A stretch of DNA of 64,000 nt from Ferrovibrio sp964218355 (GTDB lineage: Bacteria; Pseudomonadota; Alphaproteobacteria; Ferrovibrionales; Ferrovibrionaceae). The notes under the pieces are model-generated. The model was not told the origin of the DNA and did no database searches. It saw only the letters and a list, made by a program, of their open reading frames with translations. Position 1 is the stretch's first letter, and each line of letters opens with the position of its first letter. The translations under genes were made by a program, and so were the position numbers. The stretch covers positions 425,192 to 489,191 of the forward strand of contig NZ_CAXPMC010000009.1 of the NCBI RefSeq assembly GCF_964218355.1. Reading direction: 5' to 3'. Of the stretch, positions 18,278-26,656 are shown in pieces.

Positions 18278-19023
18278 AAGTCGAACATCCACGGCTGAAG
18301 CAGGCTCTGGCCGCCGAGTACGTCCTCGGTACCTTGGCGGGGCGTGCGCGCCGACGTTTCGAACGGCTGCTCGCAGCACGGTCGGACCTGCGCGACGAAG
18401 TGCGCTGGTGGGAACGCCGACTGGCCCCGCTGCAGCACGGCTTCACGCCGCAGACGCCGCGCGACGTCGTCTGGGCGGCAATCGAGAAGCAGATCAACGC
18501 GTCGAAAGTGACGCCGTTGCGGGTCGCTGCGGGCGGCGCGTCGCGCAGTCTGCGTCTGTGGCAGGCGTGGGCGCTGGCAGCGACCGCCGCGTCGGCGGTG
18601 CTCGCAGTCGGCCTCGCGCGCGAACGCAACCGGCCGCCGCCGCCGGCGCAGATCGTGCGCGTGGAGGTTCCGGTTATCCAGCCGCTGCCCTACGTCGCCC
18701 TGCTGCGCCCCGGCCAGAGCGAAGCACAGTGGCTGGTGACGCTGTCGCCGGAGCGCCGGCTGATTCGCATCACCGGTGCTGGCAAGTTCCCGCTCGACTT
18801 CTCGCGCGAGAGTCTCGAACTGTGGGTGATTGGCGACGACGGCCAGCCGCGCTCGCTCGGCGTGATGCCGGATGACGGCGATGGCGAGCTGCCGATGCCG
18901 CGCGGCCTGACGATGCCGGCGAAGCCGACGCTGGCCGTTTCCCGCGAACCCGCCGGCGGCTCGCCGACGGGCCTGCCGACCGGCCCCGTGATCACCGTCT
19001 CGCCGGCCCAGCGCGCAAGCTGA
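18274..19023 (+). CDS. Anti-sigma factor (RskA type)
   Basis: A 249-residue partner of the sigma factor encoded directly upstream with a four-base overlap. The N-terminal cytoplasmic part contains the anti-sigma pattern LAAEYVLGTL and RWWERRLAPLQ...P.DVVWAAIE without the Cys-His zinc site. One membrane helix lies at about residues 94-112, and a periplasmic anti-sigma-K-type domain of about 130 residues follows. It would hold the sigma factor at the membrane until a signal arrives. Confidence 0.87.
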   Translation: MKVEHPRLKQALAAEYVLGTLAGRARRRFERLLAARSDLRDEVRWWERRLAPLQHGFTPQTPRDVVWAAIEKQINASKVTPLRVAAGGASRSLRLWQAWALAATAASAVLAVGLARERNRPPPPAQIVRVEVPVIQPLPYVALLRPGQSEAQWLVTLSPERRLIRITGAGKFPLDFSRESLELWVIGDDGQPRSLGVMPDDGDGELPMPRGLTMPAKPTLAVSREPAGGSPTGLPTGPVITVSPAQRAS

Positions 19024-19099
19024 GCTTCCGGAGTCCGCGGTCGCGGATTTCGCGCGACCGGCATAATCCGGCGACACATCGAACAGGGGGCGAACCGAC

Positions 19100-20242
19100 G
19101 TGGCCGGACCGTTGCAGGGACTGAAGATCATCGAGATGGCCGGCGTCGGCCCCGGGCCGTTCGCGGCGATGATGCTGTCGGACATGGGTGCGGAGGTGAT
19201 CCGCGTGGAGGCCAAGGCGTCCCAGGCGCCGATCGGGTTCGCGCATCCGCGTTTCGACGTCACGACGCGCGGACGCCGCTCGATCACGGTCGACCTGAAG
19301 CATCCCGACGGCACCGAACTGCTGCTCAAGCTCCTTGAGCAGGCCGACGCCTTGCTCGAGGGATTTCGCCCGGGCGTGATGGAGCGGCTGGGCCTGGGAC
19401 CCGAGGTCTGTCTCGCGCGCAATCCGCGACTCGTCTTCGGGCGCATGACCGGCTGGGGCCAGACCGGGCCGCTGGCCAAGGCCGCGGGGCATGACCTGAA
19501 CTACATCGCGATCACCGGCGTGCTGCACGCGATCGGCCGCGCCGACGAGCCGCCGCCGGTGCCGCTGAACATGATCGGCGACTACGGCGGCGGCGGCATG
19601 CTGCTGGCGTTCGGCATGGTCTGCGCGCTGCTCGAGGCGCAGCGCTCGGGCAAGGGCCAGGTCGTCGATGCCGCGATGACGGACGGCACGGCGCTGCTGA
19701 GCGCGATCATCGTCGGCATGAAGGCCGGCGGATTGTGGAGCAACCGCCGCGCCTCGAACCTGCTCGACGGCGGCACGCATTTCTACGACTGCTACACCTG
19801 CGCCGACGGCAAGGCCGTCGCGCTCGGCGCGCTGGAGCCGCACTTCTTCAAGCTGTTCTGCGAAAAGGTCGGACTGGACGGCATCGACATGAGCCAGCAT
19901 CTGAGCCCGAAGCAATGGACCGCGCTCAAGCCGCGCATCGCGGCACTGTTCCGCACGAAGACACGCGACGAATGGTGTGCGCTGCTCGAAGGCACCGACT
20001 GCTGTTTCGCGCCGGTGCTCGACTGGGACGAAGCGCCCGAGCATCCGCACAACAAGGCGCGCGGGACCTACGTCGAGATCGACGGTGTGGTGCAGCCGGC
20101 CCCGGCCCCGCGCTTCAGCCGCACGCCCGGCGAGGTGCAGCGGCCGCCGGCGGCGCGCGGCGAGCATACGGACGAAGTGCTCGCCGATTTCGGCTTCGCG
20201 GGTGCGGACATCGACGCGCTGCGCAAGGCCGGCGTCGTGTAG
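19100..20242 (+). CDS. Alpha-methylacyl-CoA racemase (CaiB/BaiF CoA-transferase family)
   Basis: The 380-residue protein belongs to the family III CoA-transferase fold. It resembles the racemase branch more than true transferases: H131 (AGHDLNYIAITG), D161 (GDYGGGG) and E246 (ALEPHFF) occupy the spacing of the catalytic residues of the Mycobacterium racemase MCR (126, 156 and 241), each shifted by five. The expected reaction is inversion of the 2-methyl group of branched acyl-CoA esters before beta-oxidation, as in degradation of sterol side chains or pristanic acid. GTG start at 19100, preceded by AGGGGG. It stands alone, convergent with the PLP enzyme gene. Confidence 0.87.
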   Translation: MAGPLQGLKIIEMAGVGPGPFAAMMLSDMGAEVIRVEAKASQAPIGFAHPRFDVTTRGRRSITVDLKHPDGTELLLKLLEQADALLEGFRPGVMERLGLGPEVCLARNPRLVFGRMTGWGQTGPLAKAAGHDLNYIAITGVLHAIGRADEPPPVPLNMIGDYGGGGMLLAFGMVCALLEAQRSGKGQVVDAAMTDGTALLSAIIVGMKAGGLWSNRRASNLLDGGTHFYDCYTCADGKAVALGALEPHFFKLFCEKVGLDGIDMSQHLSPKQWTALKPRIAALFRTKTRDEWCALLEGTDCCFAPVLDWDEAPEHPHNKARGTYVEIDGVVQPAPAPRFSRTPGEVQRPPAARGEHTDEVLADFGFAGADIDALRKAGVV

Positions 20243-20257
20243 CGGCCAGCCGGCCGG

Positions 20258-21550
20258 TCACGCGCCCTGCGTGAACACCGGCCAGGTCTCGACGATGCGC
20301 CCGTCGTCGTAGACGGCGATGTCGCCGAACTGCAGGAACACGAACTCGCTCTGATGCGGGCGCAGGAAGACGTGATCGCCGACGGCGAGTTCGACGTCGA
20401 CCGATCCGTTGTAGAGGTCCTGGTTGGTCGAGTGGCCCCAGATCGCGTTGCGCTGCAGGCCCGGCGGCGACACCGGGTCGGCCAGCCAGTAGCCGCCGTA
20501 AAGAAAGAACGCGCGGGCGGTGTTCGGGTCCCAGGCGCGGAACAGGCCGGTCAGCGACTCGATGCCGGCGATCTCGGTGCGGTCGAGCGCCTTGAGCACC
20601 GGGGTCGCGATGTAGGACGCCGGCTGGTGATCGGCCAGCGACGGCACGTCGAAGTCGGTCGGCATCACCAGGCCCGAGCCCATCGCCAGCTCGTTGCACG
20701 GCTCGCTGCCGTCGTACATCGCGTAGGTCGAGCTGCCGCCGGCATTGAGCGTCAGAGCGCTGGCGTCGAAGGTGTCGCCGAGCGTTTCGCGAACGGCACC
20801 CAGCGCTTCGGCATACGCCTGCATCGCTCGGTCGAGCGCGCCGCGCGGGCCGCCGAGCAGGCCCGGCATCTTCGAGGCATGTGCCTCGTAGCCCATCAGC
20901 CCGGAGAAGCGCAGCGAGGGTTCCGCCTGCACGGCGCGCAGCGCCTCGGCGACGGCGCGGCCGTCGCGCAGGCCGCCGCGGTGCAGGCCCACGTCGATCT
21001 CGAAGTTCAGCCGCATCGGCCCCAGGCCCTCGGCGGCGCGCGCGCGCGCCCGCTCCGCGGACTCGGCGATGCGCACGGGGGTATCGACCAGCCACTCGAT
21101 CCGCGCCAAGGGATCGAAGGCCGGATTGCGGTGGTGGGCGAAGAAGCGCGCCACGGCGCCCGCCGGCATCGGCTTGCCGAGCAGCACCCGCGCATCGGGC
21201 ATGCGCTCGCCGACGAGGTTGAGGAAGGGCTGATGGAAGACCATCAGGCGATCGGTCCCGGTCGCGCGGCGCACGGTCTCGATCAGCGGCAGGCTCGGCA
21301 GCGACTTGGCGACGATGCGGTAGGCGAAGTTGCGCGGACGGTTGGCCTGCAGGCGTGCAAGGTTGTGTTGCAGACGGGCGCGGTCGATGACCAGCGTCGG
21401 GCGCATCAGGCCGGCCTCGGCCAGCGCCGACTGCAGTGCGCGGAAGTAGGCGTCGTGGGCACCGGCGCGCGCGCGCGGCTTCGCGGCGACGACGGCAGCC
21501 AGCGGCGCGGCCACGGCGGCCCCGAGCAGCAGGCGGCGTCTGCGGTTCAT
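20258..21550 (-). CDS. Tat-exported PLP-dependent amino acid aldolase/racemase-like protein (DSD1/alanine racemase fold)
   Basis: The 430-residue protein begins NRRRRLLLGAAVAAP, a twin-arginine signal, so it is predicted to fold with its cofactor in the cytoplasm and be exported. The body matches fold-type III PLP enzymes of the D-threonine aldolase/D-serine dehydratase group: TLVIDRARLQHNL at the N-terminus, K82 in YRIVAKSLPS as the likely Schiff-base lysine, EIDVGLHRGG, and a C-terminal beta domain. Databases usually label such proteins amino acid deaminase/aldolase. Its start overlaps the stop of the upstream FAD oxidase gene by four bases. Substrate unknown; a periplasmic location for this fold is unusual. 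Confidence 0.78.
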   Translation of the reverse strand: MNRRRRLLLGAAVAAPLAAVVAAKPRARAGAHDAYFRALQSALAEAGLMRPTLVIDRARLQHNLARLQANRPRNFAYRIVAKSLPSLPLIETVRRATGTDRLMVFHQPFLNLVGERMPDARVLLGKPMPAGAVARFFAHHRNPAFDPLARIEWLVDTPVRIAESAERARARAAEGLGPMRLNFEIDVGLHRGGLRDGRAVAEALRAVQAEPSLRFSGLMGYEAHASKMPGLLGGPRGALDRAMQAYAEALGAVRETLGDTFDASALTLNAGGSSTYAMYDGSEPCNELAMGSGLVMPTDFDVPSLADHQPASYIATPVLKALDRTEIAGIESLTGLFRAWDPNTARAFFLYGGYWLADPVSPPGLQRNAIWGHSTNQDLYNGSVDVELAVGDHVFLRPHQSEFVFLQFGDIAVYDDGRIVETWPVFTQGA

Positions 21551-22956
21551 GCGAGGCCGAAGAGCGTGCGCAGATAGGGATTGAGCATGCGCCCGTCCGG
21601 ATCGAGCGCCGCGCGCACGGCGAGAAAGTCCGCCCAGCGCGGATAGCGGCCCGCAAGCTGTGTCGGCGTGAGCGTGTGCATCTTGCCCCAGTGCGGGCGG
21701 CCCTCGTACGGCTGGTAGATCGGTTCGATGTCGGCGAAGTAAGGCAGCGGGTCTTCGGCGTGATAGCGGTGAACCGCGATCGAGCCCGAGACCTCATGGC
21801 CCTGGAACGGGCTCAGCCAGGCATCGTCGCCGCGGACGACGCGCAGCTCGATCGGGAAGAACTCCTCGTGATGCTGCGCCTCGATGCGTTTGCGCACTTC
21901 CCTGAACGCCGGAAGCAGCGCATCGGCGTCGAAGTGATACTCCATCTCGTTGAACCGCACCTCGCGACTCGACGGAAAGATGCGGTACCACAGATCGACC
22001 GCCTCTTCGGGTTTGAAGTCCTGCGTCGCCAGGTCGAGCACGCGCCGGCGCAGCCCCGGCCACCAGCTCAGCCAGTCGCGCGCCTGTTTCATCTGCATCA
22101 CGGCGTCGTTGTCCTGCTCCTCGCCGCGCGGCGAGATCGGCTCGTCGGTCGGATCGATGGCGATCGCGACCGCGCTGCTGCAGAACGGCAGGTAATAGAT
22201 CTCGAAGCTGTGATGCTGGCGCGCCAGCTCGTCGAAGCGCTCGAGCAGCTGGTCCAGAGGCTCGAGCCAAACGCTGCGCTTGAGCTTGTGCGTCGGCACG
22301 TTGCGCAGCGTCACCTCGGTGATCACGCCGAGGCTGCCGAGCGAGACACGTGCCGCGGCGAACACCTCCGGGTTGTGCTCGGCGCTGCAGTCGATCACCT
22401 CGCCGCGGGGCGTGACCAGCCGCAGGCCGGTGACGTAGCTGTGCAGCGCGCCGAGTGCGCGGCCGGTGCCGTGCGTGGCGGTGGCGATCGCGCCGGCGAT
22501 CGTCTGCGAGTCGATGTCCGGCATGTTCGCGAGGGCCTGGCCGACGTCGTCGAGCATCGGGCCGACGTCGCCGAGTCGCGTGCCGGCGCCCAGCGTCGCC
22601 GTCAGGCTCGCGGCGTCGTGCGACTTCAGGCCGCCGAAGTTGCGCAGCGACAGCAGCGAGCCCTGTGTCGGCACCAGTGCGGCGAACGAGTGCCCCGCGC
22701 CCACCGGGCGGATCGGTGCCGGCGAGTGCTGCAGCAGCGCGGCAAGCTCCTCCTCGTCCTGCGGCGCCAGCCGTTCGGCCGGCAGCGCATGCTGGTATCC
22801 CGACCAGTTCTGCCAGGGCAGCAGACGTCTGCCGTCGGGCCCGGTGGTCGGCATCGGCGCCTTCGGCATGTTCGAGGCGCCATGATCATCGCAGGCGGCG
22901 AGGCCGACGCCGCCGGCTGCGGCGAGCGAGCTGATCAGGAAGTCGCGGCGATTCAT
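21547..22956 (-). CDS. Tat-exported FAD-linked oxidoreductase of the aldonolactone oxidase type
   Basis: A 469-residue protein with signal NRRDFLISS followed by a lipobox LAAC (Cys22), indicating a twin-arginine-exported lipoprotein. The FAD domain has PVGAGHSFA, where H89 sits at the usual covalent flavin histidine of the VAO family, then IAGAIATATHGTG and GSLGVITEVTL. The C-terminal half is of the D-arabinono-1,4-lactone oxidase type, with the HWGKMHTL signature near the end. Neighbours are a cytochrome c gene seven bases upstream and the PLP enzyme gene overlapping downstream. The cytochrome suggests this works as a dehydrogenase passing electrons to the respiratory chain rather than as an oxidase. 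Confidence 0.85.
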   Translation of the reverse strand: MNRRDFLISSLAAAGGVGLAACDDHGASNMPKAPMPTTGPDGRRLLPWQNWSGYQHALPAERLAPQDEEELAALLQHSPAPIRPVGAGHSFAALVPTQGSLLSLRNFGGLKSHDAASLTATLGAGTRLGDVGPMLDDVGQALANMPDIDSQTIAGAIATATHGTGRALGALHSYVTGLRLVTPRGEVIDCSAEHNPEVFAAARVSLGSLGVITEVTLRNVPTHKLKRSVWLEPLDQLLERFDELARQHHSFEIYYLPFCSSAVAIAIDPTDEPISPRGEEQDNDAVMQMKQARDWLSWWPGLRRRVLDLATQDFKPEEAVDLWYRIFPSSREVRFNEMEYHFDADALLPAFREVRKRIEAQHHEEFFPIELRVVRGDDAWLSPFQGHEVSGSIAVHRYHAEDPLPYFADIEPIYQPYEGRPHWGKMHTLTPTQLAGRYPRWADFLAVRAALDPDGRMLNPYLRTLFGLA

Positions 22957-22963
22957 CGTGCGC

Positions 22964-23323
22964 CTACTGACCGGACATGTAGCGGATCAGCGCGGCGAAA
23001 TCCTCTTCGCCGCAGTCCATGCATGCGCCCATCGGCGGCATGCCGCGATAGCCGCCGATGGTGTGCTCGACCAGCACGTCCATGCCCTGCGCGAGGCGTG
23101 GCGCCCAGGCTTCGCGGTCGCCGGTGGCGGGTGCTCCGGTGCGTGCCATCGGGTCGTGGCAACCCCGGCAGGTCTGCGAATAGAGCCGCACGACCGCGGG
23201 GTCCGCGGGCGCGGCGGCCGTTGCCGCCGGCGGTGCAGCCGGTGGCGGCGGGGCGGAATCGCAGGCGGCCAGCAGCGCGGTTCCCGCGCACACGAGTGCC
23301 GACAGTGCCGAATGCATACGCAT
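22964..23323 (-). CDS. Cytochrome c5-like lipoprotein
   Basis: A 119-residue mono-haem cytochrome c with a lipobox LLAAC (Cys21), a Pro/Ala linker, the haem motif CRGCH (52-56), and a C-terminal MPPMGACMDC-EEDF block that is typical of the c5 class, supplying the axial Met and a disulphide. It is first in a three-gene operon, seven bases before the FAD oxidoreductase, so it is the likely electron acceptor. A promoter and a palindromic operator lie just upstream. Confidence 0.87.
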   Translation of the reverse strand: MRMHSALSALVCAGTALLAACDSAPPPPAAPPAATAAAPADPAVVRLYSQTCRGCHDPMARTGAPATGDREAWAPRLAQGMDVLVEHTIGGYRGMPPMGACMDCGEEDFAALIRYMSGQ

Positions 23324-23385
23324 CTTCGATGTCCCCCGCTCAGGTCCGTGCCAGCTTACACCGGCTGAATTTCCTACTGTCCCAA

Positions 23386-23415
23386 ATTACATACTCCGGG
23401 TATGTTTTGCGTCAA
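23386..23415 (-). promoter_or_regulatory. Promoter of the cytochrome c/FAD/PLP operon
   Basis: On the minus strand TTGACG (23410-23415) and TGTAAT (23386-23391), each 5/6 to consensus, are 18 bases apart. The -35 element overlaps the first base of the divergent tetR start, and the spacer holds the palindrome described separately. Confidence 0.5.
23389..23405. promoter_or_regulatory. Palindromic operator, probably bound by the adjacent TetR regulator
   Basis: ACATAC and GTATGT form a perfect 6-bp inverted repeat around a 5-base centre (17 bp in all). It lies between divergent genes, overlaps the -10 and spacer of the minus-strand promoter, and is ten bases from the tetR start. This is the normal size and place for a TetR-family site, so binding would repress both directions. 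Inferred from position, not shown. Confidence 0.55.
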
Positions 23416-24074
23416 TGGGAAGATTGGATCAGCCAGCCGCCCCGTCCGCACAGCGACGACGCCAGCCGCGCGGCGACATGACGCGCCGGCGGTTGCTGCG
23501 CGCGGCCGAAAAGCTGTTCGTGACGCACGGCTTCGACGCCGTCAGTGTCGATCGCATCGTCGCCGCGGCGGCCGTCACCAAGGGCGCGTTCTATCACCAC
23601 TTCGCCGACAAGCTCGGGATCTTCCGGGAAGTGTTCGAATCCATCGACCGAGAGATGGGCGAGATCGTGCGTGCACGCGCGCTGACCGCGGACACGCCGC
23701 TCGGTATGGTGCAGCTCGGGGCACGCACCTGCTTCGAGCTGTGCACCCGGCCGCGCTACGGGCGCATGGTCTACGTCGTCGCACCGGCCGCGCTCGGCTG
23801 GGCGGCCTGGCGCGAAACCGATACGGCGATCGCCCGGCAGATCGTCGTCGAAGGGCTGCAGAACGCCGTCGACCGGCGCGAGCTGGCGCCGGCGTCGCTG
23901 TCGGCGCTCGCCACCCTGCTGCTCGGCGCCATCCTGCAGGCGGCGATCACGATCGCCACCTCGCCCCGACCGAAGCGCGTGGCCGCCGAGCTTGCCGCCG
24001 AAACGGATCGCCTTTTGCTAGCACTGGCAGCGCAGGCCGGATACCGGCCCCGCGAGCTGGACCCGGAGAGCTGA
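23415..24074 (+). CDS. TetR family transcriptional regulator
   Basis: A 219-residue regulator. The DNA-binding helix-turn-helix is at about residues 22-68 (RRRLLRAAEKLFVTHGFDAV, then IVAAAAVTKGAFYHHFADK), and the rest is a helical ligand-binding domain. No ribosome binding site precedes the ATG at 23415, and with the operator so close the message may be nearly leaderless. It is divergent from the cytochrome/FAD/PLP operon, and the TonB-dependent receptor gene starts one base after its stop. It most likely controls both. Confidence 0.9.
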   Translation: MGRLDQPAAPSAQRRRQPRGDMTRRRLLRAAEKLFVTHGFDAVSVDRIVAAAAVTKGAFYHHFADKLGIFREVFESIDREMGEIVRARALTADTPLGMVQLGARTCFELCTRPRYGRMVYVVAPAALGWAAWRETDTAIARQIVVEGLQNAVDRRELAPASLSALATLLLGAILQAAITIATSPRPKRVAAELAAETDRLLLALAAQAGYRPRELDPES

Positions 24075-24075
24075 G

Positions 24076-26643
24076 ATGAAACACTGGATGATCGTTGCCG
24101 CAGCCGCGTTCCTGTCGAGTGCGGGCGCCGCCTTCGCGCAGAGCGCGGACGACGACTTTCTCGATGCGCTGTTCGCCGACGAGCCCGCCGCTGAACCCGA
24201 ACCGCGCGGGGAAGCCGTCGCGCCGCGCGCCGACGTGCAGACCGCCGCGCCGCCGCCGCCCGAAGCCTTGTCGACGATCGCGGTCGAACCGCTGCAAACC
24301 CCGGTCGCGCAGCCGGCTGCCGCGCCGCCACCGCGCGCGACACAGATCGAGGAGATCGTCGTCACCGCGCAGAAGAAGGAGCAGTCGCTGCAGGACGTGC
24401 CGATCTCGGTGACCGCGGTCGACGGCGCTTTCATCCAGATGACCAATGCCGTCGATCTCGCCGAGGTCGCCGCCTACGTGCCGAACGTGCGCGTCGATGC
24501 CGACGATCTCGGTTCGCCGCAGCTGTTCATCCGCGGCTTCGGCACCAACGCCTTCAATCCGAGCTTCGAAAGCTCGGTCGGCTTCGTGCAGGACGAGATC
24601 TACTTCGGACGCCCCGGCTACTTCACCGAGTCGATGTTCGACGTCGATCGCGTCGAGGTCCTGCGTGGGCCGCAGGGCACGCTGTTCGGCAAGAACACCA
24701 TCGCCGGCGTGTTCAACGTCACCAGCAAGCGGCCCGGAAACTTCTTCGAGGCGGACGGACGCTACAGCTACGGCAGCGACAATGCGCACCGCGTCGAAGG
24801 CGGCGCGGGCGGCATGTTCAGCGACTGGGGCGGCCTGCGTGTCGCCGGCCTGTACCGCAGCGAGGACGGCGAGCTGTACAACGGCTTTCTTGATCGCGAG
24901 GAAGAGAAGCTGACGCAGAAGGCCGGCCGTCTGAAGCTGCTGCTGTACCCGCTGCCGAACGTGACCTCCGAGCTGACCGCGCAGATTTCCGATACCGAGG
25001 CCGCGTTCTGGCCGTTCCAGCTGATGCAGCTCGACGACGACACGCGCAACTTCCTGGAGAGCTACGACCCGGACATCGAGGACGATCCGTACGACTTCAA
25101 TACGTCGGCTGACACGCCGGGCTTCATCGAGAAGGGATCGGAGACGGTGGCGCTGAACACGCGCTGGGATCTCGGGACCGTGGCCGGCGGCCTGCACGAC
25201 AGCAGCCTGACACTGGTGCTGGCCGGATCGACGTTTCATATCGACCAGCTCAACGAGCTCGACGTCTCGCCCGCCGACATCGCCCGGCTCGACAACCACG
25301 AGGACCACGAGCAGATTTCCGCCGAGCTTCGCTTCGCCGCCCGCGCCGACAGCCTGTTCGGTCTCGGCCGCGAGATCGATTTCGTCGCCGGCGCGTTCTG
25401 GTACGAGTCCAGCTACACCCTGCTCGCGCGCATCATGGCGGGCAGTGACATCGGCGCGTACCTGCTGACCGACGACTTCCTGCAGCTCGCCAGCGGCGGC
25501 GGCATCAACCTGTTCGGACCCATCGGCCTGCCGGGCATCCCGCTGATCGGCAACCTGCTCGGCCCGGTGATCGGCGAGGACTTCTACCAGCTCGACTACG
25601 AGCAGGATGTCTCCTCGCTGGCCTTCTTCGGCCAGGCGACGTGGTTTCTCACCGAGCGCTGGGCCATCACGCCGGGCATCCGCATCAATCGCGAGGAAAA
25701 GACCGTCGACTCGCTCGGCACACGCCAGTGCACGCTCGATCGGCTCGGCCTGCCGATCTGCGTGATGTCGCTGCTGCTCGGCGCCGAGAACTACGAGCAG
25801 CGCGGTCTCGAACGCGACGAGTCCGACGTCTCGCCGAAATTCGTGATCCAGTACTTCGGCGACAACGGCGTGAACCTCTACGCCTCCTATGCGCGGGGCT
25901 ACAAGAGCGGCGGCTACAACTCGCTGTCGTTCACCGGCGAAGACCTCGAGTTCGAACCGGAGAACGCCGAGACCTTCGAGCTCGGCATCAAGGCGACCCT
26001 GCTCGACCGCAGCCTGCGCGTGAACGCGACGGTCTACGAGACGCGCTTCGACAACCTGCAGGTGCTCGCCTTCAACGGCATCTTCTTCGACGTCAGCAAC
26101 GCCGCATCGGCGAAGTCCCGCGGGCTCGAGGCCGACTTCCTGTGGCTGACGCCGTTCGCGCCGCTGCAGATCATGGGTTCCGTCGGCCTGCTCGATGCCA
26201 AGTACGAGGACTATGCGGCCGCGCCGGCGCCGGTGCGCAACCCGCAGACCGGGGAGTTGCAGCTCGATGCCCAGCAGGATCTCGGCGGGCGCACCATCGC
26301 CTTCGCGCCCAAGGCCACCGCGACGCTGACGCCCATGCTCACCTTCCCCGTGTTCGGGCTGACCGGGCGGCTCGCCGGCGACGTGCTCTACCAGGGCGAG
26401 CAGTACACCGACACCGATCTCGACCCCGCGAGTCGCGTCGACGCGTACACGCGCTACTCGGCGCGCTTCACGCTGTCGGACGTGATGGAGCGCTGGTCGG
26501 TCACGATCGGCGCCAACAACCTCACCGACAAGCGCGTACTCAACCAGGTGACCGATGCGACCTTTTTCCCCGGCACCTACTTCGCACAGCAGGCCAGCGG
26601 CCGGCAGCTGTATGCGGCGGTGACGCTGCGCCTCGGGTCCTGA
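24076..26643 (+). CDS. TonB-dependent outer membrane receptor
   Basis: An 855-residue outer-membrane beta-barrel with signal peptide (cleavage after AFAQ), an unusual Pro/Ala-rich linker of about 65 residues, a TonB box EIVVTA (93-98), a plug domain with RGFGTNAFNP and VEVLRGPQGTLFGKN-type motifs, and a barrel ending in alternating beta strands. The IVVTAQKKEQSLQDVPISVT pattern is the subtype common in sphingomonad and xanthomonad receptors for small organic compounds and iron chelates. The ligand is unknown. Co-transcribed with tetR, so uptake may be tied to the periplasmic oxidation operon. The last residue is Ser rather than the usual aromatic. Confidence 0.93.
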   Translation: MKHWMIVAAAAFLSSAGAAFAQSADDDFLDALFADEPAAEPEPRGEAVAPRADVQTAAPPPPEALSTIAVEPLQTPVAQPAAAPPPRATQIEEIVVTAQKKEQSLQDVPISVTAVDGAFIQMTNAVDLAEVAAYVPNVRVDADDLGSPQLFIRGFGTNAFNPSFESSVGFVQDEIYFGRPGYFTESMFDVDRVEVLRGPQGTLFGKNTIAGVFNVTSKRPGNFFEADGRYSYGSDNAHRVEGGAGGMFSDWGGLRVAGLYRSEDGELYNGFLDREEEKLTQKAGRLKLLLYPLPNVTSELTAQISDTEAAFWPFQLMQLDDDTRNFLESYDPDIEDDPYDFNTSADTPGFIEKGSETVALNTRWDLGTVAGGLHDSSLTLVLAGSTFHIDQLNELDVSPADIARLDNHEDHEQISAELRFAARADSLFGLGREIDFVAGAFWYESSYTLLARIMAGSDIGAYLLTDDFLQLASGGGINLFGPIGLPGIPLIGNLLGPVIGEDFYQLDYEQDVSSLAFFGQATWFLTERWAITPGIRINREEKTVDSLGTRQCTLDRLGLPICVMSLLLGAENYEQRGLERDESDVSPKFVIQYFGDNGVNLYASYARGYKSGGYNSLSFTGEDLEFEPENAETFELGIKATLLDRSLRVNATVYETRFDNLQVLAFNGIFFDVSNAASAKSRGLEADFLWLTPFAPLQIMGSVGLLDAKYEDYAAAPAPVRNPQTGELQLDAQQDLGGRTIAFAPKATATLTPMLTFPVFGLTGRLAGDVLYQGEQYTDTDLDPASRVDAYTRYSARFTLSDVMERWSVTIGANNLTDKRVLNQVTDATFFPGTYFAQQASGRQLYAAVTLRLGS

Positions 26644-26656
26644 GGGCCGGAGAGGT

